Origin: Kaistia algarum
GTDB taxonomy: Bacteria; Pseudomonadota; Alphaproteobacteria; Rhizobiales; Kaistiaceae
Assembly: GCF_026343945.1 (NCBI RefSeq)
Contig: NZ_JAPKNJ010000001.1
Location: 1,240,001 to 1,304,000 of the forward strand
Length of the DNA: 64,000 nt
Reading direction: 5' to 3'
In this document: positions 44,721 through 53,116 of the stretch, piece after piece
How the letters are laid out: each line of letters starts with the position of its first letter
Numbering within the stretch: position 1 is the first letter of the stretch
Position numbers and translations under genes: made by a program
Notes under the pieces: model-generated
Seen by the model: only the letters and a program-made list of their open reading frames with translations
Database searches by the model: none
Told to the model about the DNA's origin: nothing

Positions 44721-44752
44721 GTGCATTCGGGGGGCTCGAACGGAATTCACCC

Positions 44753-45226
44753 TCAGCGCGGCCCCGGAACCAGACGGCGCGGCCCCGGACCGCTCTTGCC
44801 AAGTTGATCCTCGGCATTGCGCAGCGGGCAATCCTCCAGCGACAGGCAGCCGCAGCCGATGCAGCTCGTGATCTGGTCCCTGAGCTGCAGCAGGGCCACG
44901 ATGCGCCCGTCGAGCAGGTCGCGCCAGGACCTCGCGAAGCGATTCCAGTCGGCCGAGCCGGGTACGCGATCATGCGGCAGACCGTCCAGCGCCTCGCGCA
45001 CAGTCGCAAGCGAGATGCCGGCGCTCTGGGCGATGCGGATGATGGCGATGCGGCGGAGGACCGAGCGGTGATAGCGGCGCTGATTGCCGCCCGTGCGCCA
45101 GCTCTCGATGAGCCCCTTGGTCTCGTAGAAATGCACGGTGGACACGGCGACGCCGCTGCGCCGCGCGACCTCCCCAACCGTCAGCGCCGCGCCACGGGGT
45201 CCATGCTCGTCGTCAAGCTCAACCAT
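44753..45226 (-). CDS. soxR: Redox-sensitive transcriptional activator SoxR
   Basis: This 157-residue MerR-family protein has the helix-turn-helix GEVARRSGVAVSTVHFYETKG and the [2Fe-2S] cysteine pattern C-x2-C-x-C-x5-C (CIGCGCLSLEDC), which defines SoxR. It senses superoxide or redox-cycling drugs. The promoter of the MFS exporter gene immediately downstream carries a SoxR box, indicating direct control. Confidence 0.94.
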   Translation of the reverse strand: MVELDDEHGPRGAALTVGEVARRSGVAVSTVHFYETKGLIESWRTGGNQRRYHRSVLRRIAIIRIAQSAGISLATVREALDGLPHDRVPGSADWNRFARSWRDLLDGRIVALLQLRDQITSCIGCGCLSLEDCPLRNAEDQLGKSGPGPRRLVPGPR

Positions 45227-45395
45227 TATGGATGTCTATCTTGCCGGCCCAGAAGGGGCAATTGCTCCCCCCAGACCCCTACTGCCCCCCGACGATAGAC
45301 GCCTGCCCGGTTCCCATTCGCGCGCCAAGGCTCTACCAATGGATGGACCGACGTCCGATCACCCGACACCCTTCCGAAGCCTGCTTGAGGACTCA

Positions 45396-46505
45396 ATGCC
45401 TGCCAAGACCTATGCCTTCGTCGGAACGCTGAATCGCGCCATGCCGGATTTTCCGCCGGCGCATGGCGACGGCATCGCCACCTTCCGCTTCGACGAGGAC
45501 AGCGGGCGCATGACGCTCGCCAGCACCTATGCGGGCATCGACAATCCCAGCTTCCTCGCCGTCGACGCCTCGGGCCGGCATCTCTATGCCTCGACCGAAT
45601 GGGCCGGCCGCAATGAGGGCGTCGTCACCGCCTTCGACATCGATCCCGAGACCGGCGCTCTCGACTACATCAATCTGCGTCCGACGCTTGGCAGCGTCGC
45701 CTGCCATGTATCGCTCGACCACACCGGTGCATTCCTGTTCGTTTCCAATTTCACCATCGCCCCGGAAGGCTCGCGGCCGGGCAAGGCGGTGGCCGCCTAT
45801 CGGGTCCGCGAGGATGGCGGCATCTCGCCGCCCATCGCCGGCGTCGCGCATGAAGGCGCGGAGGCGATCCTGCCGGTCTCGGTGCGCTCGCATGCGCATC
45901 TCGCCGTGCCAAGCCCGGACAACCGCCATCTGCTCGTCGCCGATCTCGGCCTCGACCGGGTCATGGTCTACTGCCTGCCGCCGGTGGAAGGCCAGCTGAA
46001 GCTCGCCGCCTCGCCCTTTGCCGAGCTTCCCGCCGGCAGCGGCCCACGCCACCTGCTCTTCAACGGCAAGGGCGATATCGTCTATCTCATCAACGAACTC
46101 GGCAGCACCATGGCGACGTTCGCCTATGATGCCGAGACGGGTGGGCTTTCGCTCCTGCAGATCCTCTCAACCCTGCCGGAGGAATTTTCCGGCACCAATT
46201 ATTGCGCCGAACTGGTGCTCTCGCCTGATGGCCGCTTCCTCTACGGCACCAATCGCGGCCATGACAGCATCGTGCGCTTCGCGGTCCAGGCGGACGGCAC
46301 GCTGGGGCTCCCCGACTGGACGCCGACCGGCGGGCATTGGCCGCGCAATCTGACCTTCGATCCGTCGGGCAAATTCCTGCTGGTTGCCAACCAGCATGGC
46401 GACAACATCGTGATCTTCCGCCAGCAGGCGCTGACGGGCGCGCTGTTCCAGACGGACGAAATCCATCATGGCACGCCGATGCGGATCGTCTTCGCGCGGC
46501 TCTGA
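45396..46505 (+). CDS. Lactonase-family beta-propeller protein (6-phosphogluconolactonase-like)
   Basis: The 369-residue product has the seven-bladed propeller of the YbhE/Pgl-type lactonase family. Repeated units such as NPSFLAVDASGRHLYAST, CHVSLDHTGAFLFVSNF, PSPDNRHLLVADLG and FDPSGKFLLVANQHGDNI are visible, and the conserved His/Arg/Glu pocket residues lie around SGPRHLLF. It may hydrolyse a sugar lactone in the cytoplasm. GAGG precedes ATG 45396. Confidence 0.88.
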   Translation: MPAKTYAFVGTLNRAMPDFPPAHGDGIATFRFDEDSGRMTLASTYAGIDNPSFLAVDASGRHLYASTEWAGRNEGVVTAFDIDPETGALDYINLRPTLGSVACHVSLDHTGAFLFVSNFTIAPEGSRPGKAVAAYRVREDGGISPPIAGVAHEGAEAILPVSVRSHAHLAVPSPDNRHLLVADLGLDRVMVYCLPPVEGQLKLAASPFAELPAGSGPRHLLFNGKGDIVYLINELGSTMATFAYDAETGGLSLLQILSTLPEEFSGTNYCAELVLSPDGRFLYGTNRGHDSIVRFAVQADGTLGLPDWTPTGGHWPRNLTFDPSGKFLLVANQHGDNIVIFRQQALTGALFQTDEIHHGTPMRIVFARL

Positions 46506-46529
46506 AACAACAAAATTGGGGGAGATGAC

Positions 46530-47642
46530 ATGGCTACAGAGATTTTCCATACGATCGAGGCGAAGGGCATCCGCGCCACGCTCGACCTGCGTGTCGGCCA
46601 TATCCGCCGCCTCGTCGTCGAGCGGGACGGCAAGAGCCTGGAGCCGCTGAATTCGGCGCCTTGGGTCGACGATGCCGCCATCATCGAAGACGAGACGCTG
46701 CTGCCCAATCTGCGCTTCCTCTCCGGCGATTTCTTCTGCGCGCCGTTCTCGACTTCGGATGTCGTCGAAGCACCGCCCCATGGCTGGCCCGCCAATTCGC
46801 GCTGGCGCGTTCTCACGGTCGAGGCGCACCCGGAAGGCGGCACGATCGCCCGCTACGAGCTGGAGCGTGATGTTCTCGGCGCCCGGCTGATCAAAGAATT
46901 CACGCTCCGCGACGGCCACCCCTTCCTGTATGAACGCCATGTCTTCATCGGCGGGTCGGGCGCCGTGCCGGTCGCCAACCACGCCATGGTCCGCCTCCCT
47001 ACCGGCGGCACGCTGTCCTTCTCGGAAAAGCGCTTCGCCTTCACGCCCGAGACGCCGCTGGAACCCGATCCGGCGATGGGCCGCTACGCCCTGGCCTATC
47101 CTTCGCGCTTCGATGACCTTTCCGCCGCGCCCTTGAAGGATGGCGGCACGGCAAACCTGACGGCCTATCCCTTCGCCCAGCGGCACGAGGATTTCGTCGC
47201 GCTGGTCGAGGCGGCCGCGGAAGGGCTCGGCTGGGCAGCGGCCGCTCGCACTGACCAGGGCGACCTCTTCGTCAGCCTCCGGAACGTCGCCGAACTGCCG
47301 CTGACCATGCTGTGGCTCTCGAATGGCGGCCGCGACTACGTGCCATGGAACGGGCGCCATGTCGGCGTGCTCGGGATCGAGGAGGGCCGCACCTATGCCG
47401 GCTATGGCCACAGGGCCTCGACCCATCCAAACCCGCTGACGGAGGCCGGCGTTCCGACCGCGCTGGTGCTCGACCCTGACGGCGAGGTATCCGTCGGCAA
47501 CGTCATCGGTGCGGTGCCACTTCCCGAAGGTTGGGGCAAGGTCGCCCGCGTTTCCGCCAATGGCGGCCTGTTGACGATCGAGGGCGAAGGCGGCGGACGG
47601 ATCGAGTTTCCCTTCGACGCGGACTTCCTCGGCACCGCCTGA
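46530..47642 (+). CDS. Galactose-mutarotase-like (aldose epimerase fold) hypothetical protein
   Basis: The 370-residue protein is predicted all-beta and resembles large aldose-epimerase-like proteins, with FLSGDFFCAPFS, PANSRWRVL, HPFLYERHVF and the C-terminal GYVPWNG-type turn. I do not recognise a named family with certainty. It follows the lactonase gene by 24 bases on the same strand, so both may act on one sugar lactone or its open form. Confidence 0.65.
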   Translation: MATEIFHTIEAKGIRATLDLRVGHIRRLVVERDGKSLEPLNSAPWVDDAAIIEDETLLPNLRFLSGDFFCAPFSTSDVVEAPPHGWPANSRWRVLTVEAHPEGGTIARYELERDVLGARLIKEFTLRDGHPFLYERHVFIGGSGAVPVANHAMVRLPTGGTLSFSEKRFAFTPETPLEPDPAMGRYALAYPSRFDDLSAAPLKDGGTANLTAYPFAQRHEDFVALVEAAAEGLGWAAAARTDQGDLFVSLRNVAELPLTMLWLSNGGRDYVPWNGRHVGVLGIEEGRTYAGYGHRASTHPNPLTEAGVPTALVLDPDGEVSVGNVIGAVPLPEGWGKVARVSANGGLLTIEGEGGGRIEFPFDADFLGTA

Positions 47643-47731
47643 GCCGTCCCACCCTTGACCGGGGCGCGGCGGTCGTCGATAGGACGACCGTCCGGCTCCG
47701 TTGCCGTCCACGAAATTCAAGGTATTCCAGC

Positions 47732-48082
47732 ATGACGACGATCACGCGATACGAAAGCGGCCCGCGCATGAGCCAGGCCGTGGTTCATGGCGACACGATC
47801 TATCTCGCCGGCCAGGTCGGCCCGACGGGCGAGACCGTCGCCGAGCAGACCGCTTCCGCTCTGGCCGAAGTCGACCGCCTTCTCGCCCTCACCGGCTCGG
47901 ACAAGTCGCGCCTGCTCTCGGCTACGATCTGGCTGGCCGACGTCAATGATTTCGCCGAGATGAATTCGGTCTGGGACCAGTGGGTCGACAAGACCAACCC
48001 GCCGGCTCGCGCCACGGGCGAGGCCAAGCTTGCCGCGCCGAAATACAAGGTCGAGATCATCATCACCGCTGCCAAGGCGTGA
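47732..48082 (+). CDS. RidA-family enamine/imine deaminase-like protein
   Basis: The 116-residue RidA/YjgF-type protein has DTIYLAGQVG, EQTASALAEVDRLLALTGSDKSRLLSATIWLADVNDF split over two strands, and PPARATGEAKLA. The arginine that binds substrate carboxylate in true RidA enzymes is present in PPARATG. It may clear reactive enamine or imine intermediates. Confidence 0.88.
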   Translation: MTTITRYESGPRMSQAVVHGDTIYLAGQVGPTGETVAEQTASALAEVDRLLALTGSDKSRLLSATIWLADVNDFAEMNSVWDQWVDKTNPPARATGEAKLAAPKYKVEIIITAAKA

Positions 48083-48100
48083 TGCGATCGGGACGGCGAC

Positions 48101-48802
48101 TTAGACGACCGTCCCGAACACGGCGCCGATGCCGGCGGTAATCGCCATGGCCAGCGCGCCCCAGAAGGTCACCCGCACGGTGGCCTTCACGACATTCGCT
48201 CCCCCGGCCTTCGCGCCGATGGCACCCAGCAATGCCAGGAAGGCGAGCGAGGCGATCGATACCGCCGGTACGACATAGGCCTGGGGCGCCAGAAGCGCCA
48301 TGGCAAGGGGCATGGCCGCACCGATCGAAAAGGTCGCGGCCGACGTCAGCGCTGCCTGGATGGGGCGGGCCGTCGTGATTTCCGAAATGCCCAGTTCGTC
48401 GCGGGCATGAGCGCCGAGCGCATCCTTCGCCATCAGCTGGATCGCAACCTCCCGCGCCAGCGCGGGATCGAGACCTCTCGCTTCGTAGATTCCAGCTAGT
48501 TCCTGCCGTTCAGCCTCGATATCCGTGGCGAGTTCCTTCTTCTCGCGGGCTAGATCGGCGTTCTCCGTGTCGGACTGACTGCTCACGGACACATATTCGC
48601 CGGCGGCCATCGACATGGCTCCTGCCACAAGCCCGGCAATGCCGGTGAGCGCGATTTCGCCGGAACTGGTCGCGGCAGCAGCGACGCCGACAATGAGGCT
48701 CGATGTCGACACGATGCCATCATTGGCCCCGAGCACGGCCGCCCGCAGCCAGCCGATACGCTGCACAAGGTGGTTCTCGCGATGAGAGAGAGCGCGTGGC
48801 AC
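48101..48802 (-). CDS. VIT-family (CCC1-like) Fe2+/Mn2+ transporter
   Basis: The 233-residue membrane protein has the VIT1/CCC1 signature: WLRAAVLGANDGIVSTSSLIVGVAAA in helix 1, AGAMSMAAGEYVSVSSQSD in helix 2, a charged cytoplasmic metal-binding helix pair, and three more helices. It starts with GTG 48802 behind AAGGAG. Family members export or store iron or manganese. Confidence 0.88.
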   Translation of the reverse strand: MPRALSHRENHLVQRIGWLRAAVLGANDGIVSTSSLIVGVAAAATSSGEIALTGIAGLVAGAMSMAAGEYVSVSSQSDTENADLAREKKELATDIEAERQELAGIYEARGLDPALAREVAIQLMAKDALGAHARDELGISEITTARPIQAALTSAATFSIGAAMPLAMALLAPQAYVVPAVSIASLAFLALLGAIGAKAGGANVVKATVRVTFWGALAMAITAGIGAVFGTVV

Positions 48803-48935
48803 GGGAGACTCCTTGAACGTGACGATCAGGTCATCGTCAACCTTAGCCGGATCAGGTGCGAGATCGATGACATGGATCAGCTACCCGCGCTCGACCCCAT
48901 CGCCCCAGCTTGAACCGGCGCGACGGGGAGATGAC

Positions 48936-49523
48936 TCATTCGGCGCGCTTGCGGCCCGTTACCATGGAAAGCACCAGATTTTCGCGATGGCGCCAGCTCT
49001 CGACGATCGCCGCACCGGCATGCACAAGGGCAAGAACCAGGATACCGTTGGCGAGCGCGCCATGCAGTTCCTCGAGCCATTCCTCGCCCCAGAAGGCGTC
49101 GAGGCCCATCATCCAGCCGGTCAGGCATAAGCTCGCCAGCAGGCTCATGAGAAGCAGCATCATAACAGCGCCCGCCGGATTGTGACCGACATGGCGTGGC
49201 TCGCGTCCTCGCCTCAAATCCCGGAGATAGGGGATCAGACGCCGCGGGGTTGGAAAGAAATCGGCGAAGCGGGCGTGCCGGGGGCCGGCGAAGCCCCACA
49301 GGAAGCGCAAGGTCAGTGCAATCGCGACGACATAGCCGACGAAGCGGTGTGCCGTCTCGCCTGCTTCCAGGATGAACAGGTTCAGAATGCAGGCCGTGAC
49401 GATAGTCCAGTGGAACAGGCGCACGACCGGGTCCCAGACGGGAATCGTGCCCGCCCCTTTCGGGACGGGCACGATATCGGCAGAGGACGAGTGGGGCTCG
49501 TTTATCCTCATTGCCGATCTCAT
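48936..49523 (-). CDS. Cytochrome b561-type membrane protein
   Basis: This 195-residue protein has four hydrophobic helices and the His ligands of cytochrome b561 domains, as in WDPVVRLFHWTIV and HRFVGYVVAIALTLRFLWGF. The family carries b-type haems and passes electrons across the membrane. Its start overlaps the PepSY gene stop as ATGA. The pairing with a small PepSY protein is common in proteobacteria. Confidence 0.88.
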   Translation of the reverse strand: MRSAMRINEPHSSSADIVPVPKGAGTIPVWDPVVRLFHWTIVTACILNLFILEAGETAHRFVGYVVAIALTLRFLWGFAGPRHARFADFFPTPRRLIPYLRDLRRGREPRHVGHNPAGAVMMLLLMSLLASLCLTGWMMGLDAFWGEEWLEELHGALANGILVLALVHAGAAIVESWRHRENLVLSMVTGRKRAE

Positions 49524-49789
49524 TCCTTGACGATCGAACCGTCGACCGGATTGAAATAGACTTCGGCTTTCTTGTTGTTCTTGTCGTAGCCGTAAATCTC
49601 GTAGCAAGATCCCGTGACCTTGAAGGTCTTGATCTTCTGATAGCCAAGCTCGGCGATCTTCGCCTTCATTGCTTCCTGGCTCATCCAGGCAGACTGGGGC
49701 TCTTTTGTGCAGGCCGGGTCCGCCATGGCAGTTCCGGCCGCGAAGACCAGCGAAGTACCCGCGAGGGCGAGAAGAAGAGCAGCGCGCAT
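49520..49789 (-). CDS. PepSY-domain periplasmic protein
   Basis: The 89-residue protein has a signal peptide (MRAALLLALAGTSLVFA, cleavage near AMA-DP) and one PepSY domain, with KIAELGYQKIKTFKVTGSCYEIYG and a conserved NPVDGSIVK end. It lies directly upstream of and overlaps the cytochrome b gene, so it likely assists or regulates it at the membrane. Confidence 0.88.
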   Translation of the reverse strand: MRAALLLALAGTSLVFAAGTAMADPACTKEPQSAWMSQEAMKAKIAELGYQKIKTFKVTGSCYEIYGYDKNNKKAEVYFNPVDGSIVKE

Positions 49790-49886
49790 CCATAGCTCCG
49801 ATTGTCATCACTGCCGCCGGTTGGCGACGAGCGCAATCTGCACAGGAGAGCTGTCAATTCGCTGTCAGTCGGGAAGCCGCAACGGC

Positions 49887-50513
49887 TCAACGCGCGTCGA
49901 GGAGAAGCCTGATACCCAGGAGACCGATCACAACGCCGGCCGTCCGGTCGATGATCGTGCGGGCGCGCAGATACAGCGCGCGGGGCCGGGCCGAGGAAAA
50001 CGCGAGGGCGACAAGCGCGTACCAGGCCGTCTCCTGCACGAAGATGAGCGCCGGCAGCACGATCCCGAGCCAGAGCGGATAGTCCGCCGGAAGCAGCGCC
50101 GCGAAGACGGCGCCGAAGACCGCGACGATCTTTGGATTGCTGAACTGCGTCAGGAGACCGAGCGAGAAGGAGCGCAGCGGCGCCGACCGAACCGCCACGC
50201 CGCTATCGACCGCCGCCATCGGCGCGGTTGCGCCGAGCCAGATGCGGACGCCGAGATAGACGAGATAAAGTCCGCCCGCGATCTTCAGGGCCCAATAGAG
50301 CCCCGCCGCCTCGTTCATCAAGGTGCGCAGGCCGAACAGCGCAAGCGCCCCGAAGGCCATGGCGCCAACACCCATGCCGACGGCCGCCGCGAGCCCATCA
50401 AGCCGAGAGCGGGCAACCGATGTGCGAACGACGAACACAAAGCTCGGCCCCGGACTGATCGCCCCGACGAGCAGGGCTCCGAGAATGGCAAAAAGAGAGG
50501 CGAGGGAAGACAA
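49887..50513 (-). CDS. LysE-family amino-acid/metabolite exporter
   Basis: The 208-residue protein has about six hydrophobic helices and the LysE/RhtB signature ISPGPSFVFVVRTSVARSRLDG in the first loop, with GGLYLVYLGVRIWLG and FSNPKIVAVFGAVFAALLP following. A TTG codon at 50513 appears to be the start, since a stop lies shortly upstream and no ATG is suitable. Confidence 0.85.
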   Translation of the reverse strand: MSSLASLFAILGALLVGAISPGPSFVFVVRTSVARSRLDGLAAAVGMGVGAMAFGALALFGLRTLMNEAAGLYWALKIAGGLYLVYLGVRIWLGATAPMAAVDSGVAVRSAPLRSFSLGLLTQFSNPKIVAVFGAVFAALLPADYPLWLGIVLPALIFVQETAWYALVALAFSSARPRALYLRARTIIDRTAGVVIGLLGIRLLLDAR

Positions 50514-50609
50514 GGAGCGCCGTAGCCTGTTTCAGCGTGCTATTCGAGAACCATAAACGATCCCTAGCGCCCAACCAAGACGAATGAGCCCTGCCGCGAA
50601 GGACGCGTC

Positions 50610-50652
50610 TTGACAGTACGGCCTACTCGCCAGATTGTTGATGGTCTAACAA
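50610..50652 (+). promoter_or_regulatory. Promoter with GntR/FCD-type operator before the PF06684 pair
   Basis: A perfect TTGACA (50610-50615) is followed after 17 bases by GATTGT. TGGTCTAACAA (50642-50652) fits the FCD-regulator consensus TNGTNNNACNA. The surrounding GTTGATGGTC equals the repeat near 62465 and 62805, linking these genes to the nucleoside-type operon. Confidence 0.6.
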
Positions 50653-50697
50653 GTTTGCGTATTTTTCAGCGCTGTCTTCAGCCCATCAGGAAGTGTC

Positions 50698-51282
50698 ATG
50701 GCCGAGATCGAGGTCAGGAAGTTCGTCACCATCGTCGAGGAAATCCTGCATGAAGGCGGGCCGCCCTCCGCCAACCCGCCGAAGCGGGCCGCGGTGGCGG
50801 CGGTGATCGCCAATCCCTTTGCCGGCGCCTATCATGAGGACATTGTCGGCCTCATGGAGGATCTGAAGCCTCTCGGCCTTGAGATGGCCAAGCGGCTGGT
50901 CGATGCGCTGGGCGGCGATCCCGCTATCGTCGAGGGATATGGCAAGGGCGCCATCGTGGGCGAGGCTGGCGAACTGGAGCACGGGGCGCTCTGGCATGTT
51001 CCCGGCGGCTATGCGATGCGCGAATTGCTGGGCGGCGCCAAGGCGATCGTCCCGTCTTCGAAGAAAGTCGGCGGCCTCGGCGCCAAGATCGACATCCCGA
51101 TCAGCCATATCAATGCGTCCTATGTCCGCTCGCATTTCGACGCCTTCGAGATCGGCATCGGCGATGCGCCGCGCCGGGGCGAGATCGTGCTGGTCCTGGT
51201 GATGACGACCGGTCCCCGCGTCCATGCGCGCGTCGGCGGCCTCGCGGTCGCCGATATCAAGGCGGGAGACGGTCTCCGGTGA
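50698..51282 (+). CDS. Amino acid synthesis family protein (PF06684/DUF1185), first paralogue
   Basis: This 194-residue protein belongs to PF06684, a family with solved structures but no proved reaction. Motifs shared with the next gene are ANPFAGAY, a GKGAIVGEAGELEH segment, PSSKK, and SYVRSHFD with HARVGGL near the end. The conserved His, Ser and Lys suggest a catalytic pocket. It is coupled to the paralogue by GTGA overlap. Confidence 0.8.
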   Translation: MAEIEVRKFVTIVEEILHEGGPPSANPPKRAAVAAVIANPFAGAYHEDIVGLMEDLKPLGLEMAKRLVDALGGDPAIVEGYGKGAIVGEAGELEHGALWHVPGGYAMRELLGGAKAIVPSSKKVGGLGAKIDIPISHINASYVRSHFDAFEIGIGDAPRRGEIVLVLVMTTGPRVHARVGGLAVADIKAGDGLR

Positions 51283-51863
51283 GCGCGAAAATCCGCAAGA
51301 TCATCACGGTTCTCGAGGAGACCCTCATCGAGGGCGGCAAGGCGGTCACGCCGCCGACGCGCCGCGCCGCGGCAATCGCCGTCATCGAGAACCCCTTCGC
51401 CGGTCGCTATGTCGAGGATCTGGAGCCGATCTACGCGATCGGCGAGGAGCTTGGCGAACTGCTGGGCGCCCGAGCCATTGCCGCGCTCGGCATCCCCGGA
51501 CCCGAGGTGGAGAGTTTCGGCAAGGCCGCCGCGGTTGGCGCCGAGGGCGAACTCGAACATGCCGCCGCCATCCTGCACCCCAAGCTCGGCGCGCCGCTGC
51601 GCCGCCTGCTGGGCAAGGGCGCCTCGCTCATCCCCTCTTCGAAGAAGCGAGCAGGTCCCGGCGCAACCTTCGACATCCCGCTTGGCCACAAGGATGCAGC
51701 CTATGTGCGCTCGCATTTCGACGGCATGGAAGTACGCGTCTCCGACGCACCGCGCGAAAACGAGATCGCCGTTGCCGTAGCCCTCACCGATTCCGGACGT
51801 CCGCATGCACGCGTCGGCGGATTGAAGAAGGAAGATGTAAAGGGCGAAGACGGGCTGAGATAA
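51279..51863 (+). CDS. Amino acid synthesis family protein (PF06684/DUF1185), second paralogue
   Basis: The 194-residue product is a tandem paralogue of the preceding protein with the same motif order: IENPFAGRY, GELEHAA, PSSKK, AYVRSHFD and PHARVGGL. By eye the two are roughly half identical, so they may form a heteromer. The GTG start overlaps the first gene's stop. The stop is directly next to that of the converging membrane-protein gene. Confidence 0.8.
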   Translation: MSAKIRKIITVLEETLIEGGKAVTPPTRRAAAIAVIENPFAGRYVEDLEPIYAIGEELGELLGARAIAALGIPGPEVESFGKAAAVGAEGELEHAAAILHPKLGAPLRRLLGKGASLIPSSKKRAGPGATFDIPLGHKDAAYVRSHFDGMEVRVSDAPRENEIAVAVALTDSGRPHARVGGLKKEDVKGEDGLR

Positions 51864-53030
51864 TCAGCCTCTCCACTGGATCGGCGCCCGGGACACCTCT
51901 GCCGCATCGCCAGGCGCCCGGGCGAAGAGGAAGTAGCTGGCGATCGTTGCGACGCCGAGCGGAAAGGCGACGAAGCCCGCATAGAGCCGGACCTCGCCGC
52001 CGATTGCATGGTACTGATCGGTGCCGAAGGCGTAGCCCCATTGGAACAGGCCCAGGAACAGCACGAAGGGCCAGCAGAGTCGCGCAAGCCTGTCGGCCGA
52101 GATCGTACCGACAAGCGGCAGGGCCACCACGAGAAAGAGCCATGGCAGGAAGAACTGCGGATGGCCGACCTTGTAGACGAGCAGCACGGCGAGCAGCGCC
52201 AGTACCGAAGCATCCAACCACGCGATTCGTCGCCACCAGGTGATGGCGAGGCATAGAGCGGCTGTCGCCAGCACGAAGGCCGCATTGTGCCGGATCAGCC
52301 AGTCGAGCGAACCGGCGCCCCCGACGAGCGCGGGGGCCGACGCGAGAGCCGCGAGCACCGACAGCAACTTCGGTTCGCGCCCCGCTCCGAAACGGACCGC
52401 TGCGAGCCAGTCATCCCCAAACACTGCGCAAGCGGCGACAAGACCGATGGCGACCGTCGCCAGAGCCGCAATAGTCAGCCGGAAGCTGAAGCGTCGGCCG
52501 TCCAGCGCGAAGAACGGAATGAGCAGCAGCGGGTAGAACTTAAGGAGGACAGCCAGTCCCAGCATGGCGCCGGCCCATGCGAGGGCGCCGCTGAACCGGA
52601 GCAGCACCGCCGCCACGATCAATGCCGCGACGAGGCCGTCATTCAGGCCATAGATGACCGCCAGCGAGATCACCGCCACATTGGCGAGGATCACAATCGC
52701 ATAGTGCAGCCAGGCGTCTGGCTGCGGCCGGATCGCCAGCAATCGGACCGCGAGCGCGGTATTGGCCGCCAGCATCGCCCCGACCATGAACAGCTTGGGC
52801 GCCAGCGTCCCAAGCGGCAGCAAGATGGCGAGGCTGGTATGGAGCGGTCCGTAGGCGTTGTCGGTGGACCAGGCATCGGCACCCGCCAGCACCAGCTGCC
52901 ACTGCGCGAGGTAGTAAACATAGTCATGCTGGACGCCCGCCATGACTGCCAGCGCCGCCATGCCCAGCGTCCACAGACCGATGACCACCAGGACTACCAC
53001 CCGCCCCTGCCGCCCGCTTGTCCCGTCCAC
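51864..53030 (-). CDS. Polytopic membrane protein, possible GT87/DUF2029-type glycosyltransferase
   Basis: The 388-residue protein has around ten hydrophobic helices. A loop after the first helix, with YYLAQWQLVLAG and AYGPLHTSLAILLPLG, resembles the GT87/DUF2029 polyprenyl-phosphate mannosyltransferase family, but I cannot see the full family signature. GTG 53030 was chosen because upstream sequence is not hydrophobic and reads into the amidohydrolase region. Function is not established. Confidence 0.55.
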   Translation of the reverse strand: MDGTSGRQGRVVVLVVIGLWTLGMAALAVMAGVQHDYVYYLAQWQLVLAGADAWSTDNAYGPLHTSLAILLPLGTLAPKLFMVGAMLAANTALAVRLLAIRPQPDAWLHYAIVILANVAVISLAVIYGLNDGLVAALIVAAVLLRFSGALAWAGAMLGLAVLLKFYPLLLIPFFALDGRRFSFRLTIAALATVAIGLVAACAVFGDDWLAAVRFGAGREPKLLSVLAALASAPALVGGAGSLDWLIRHNAAFVLATAALCLAITWWRRIAWLDASVLALLAVLLVYKVGHPQFFLPWLFLVVALPLVGTISADRLARLCWPFVLFLGLFQWGYAFGTDQYHAIGGEVRLYAGFVAFPLGVATIASYFLFARAPGDAAEVSRAPIQWRG

Positions 53031-53116
53031 TCCGGTCTCCCACCGATTCGAAGAGGAGTGTAGAGCGGCGGAGCTGCGGGCGGATACGGTCGGCGGCGCG
53101 GCGGAGCCGAGCTCGC

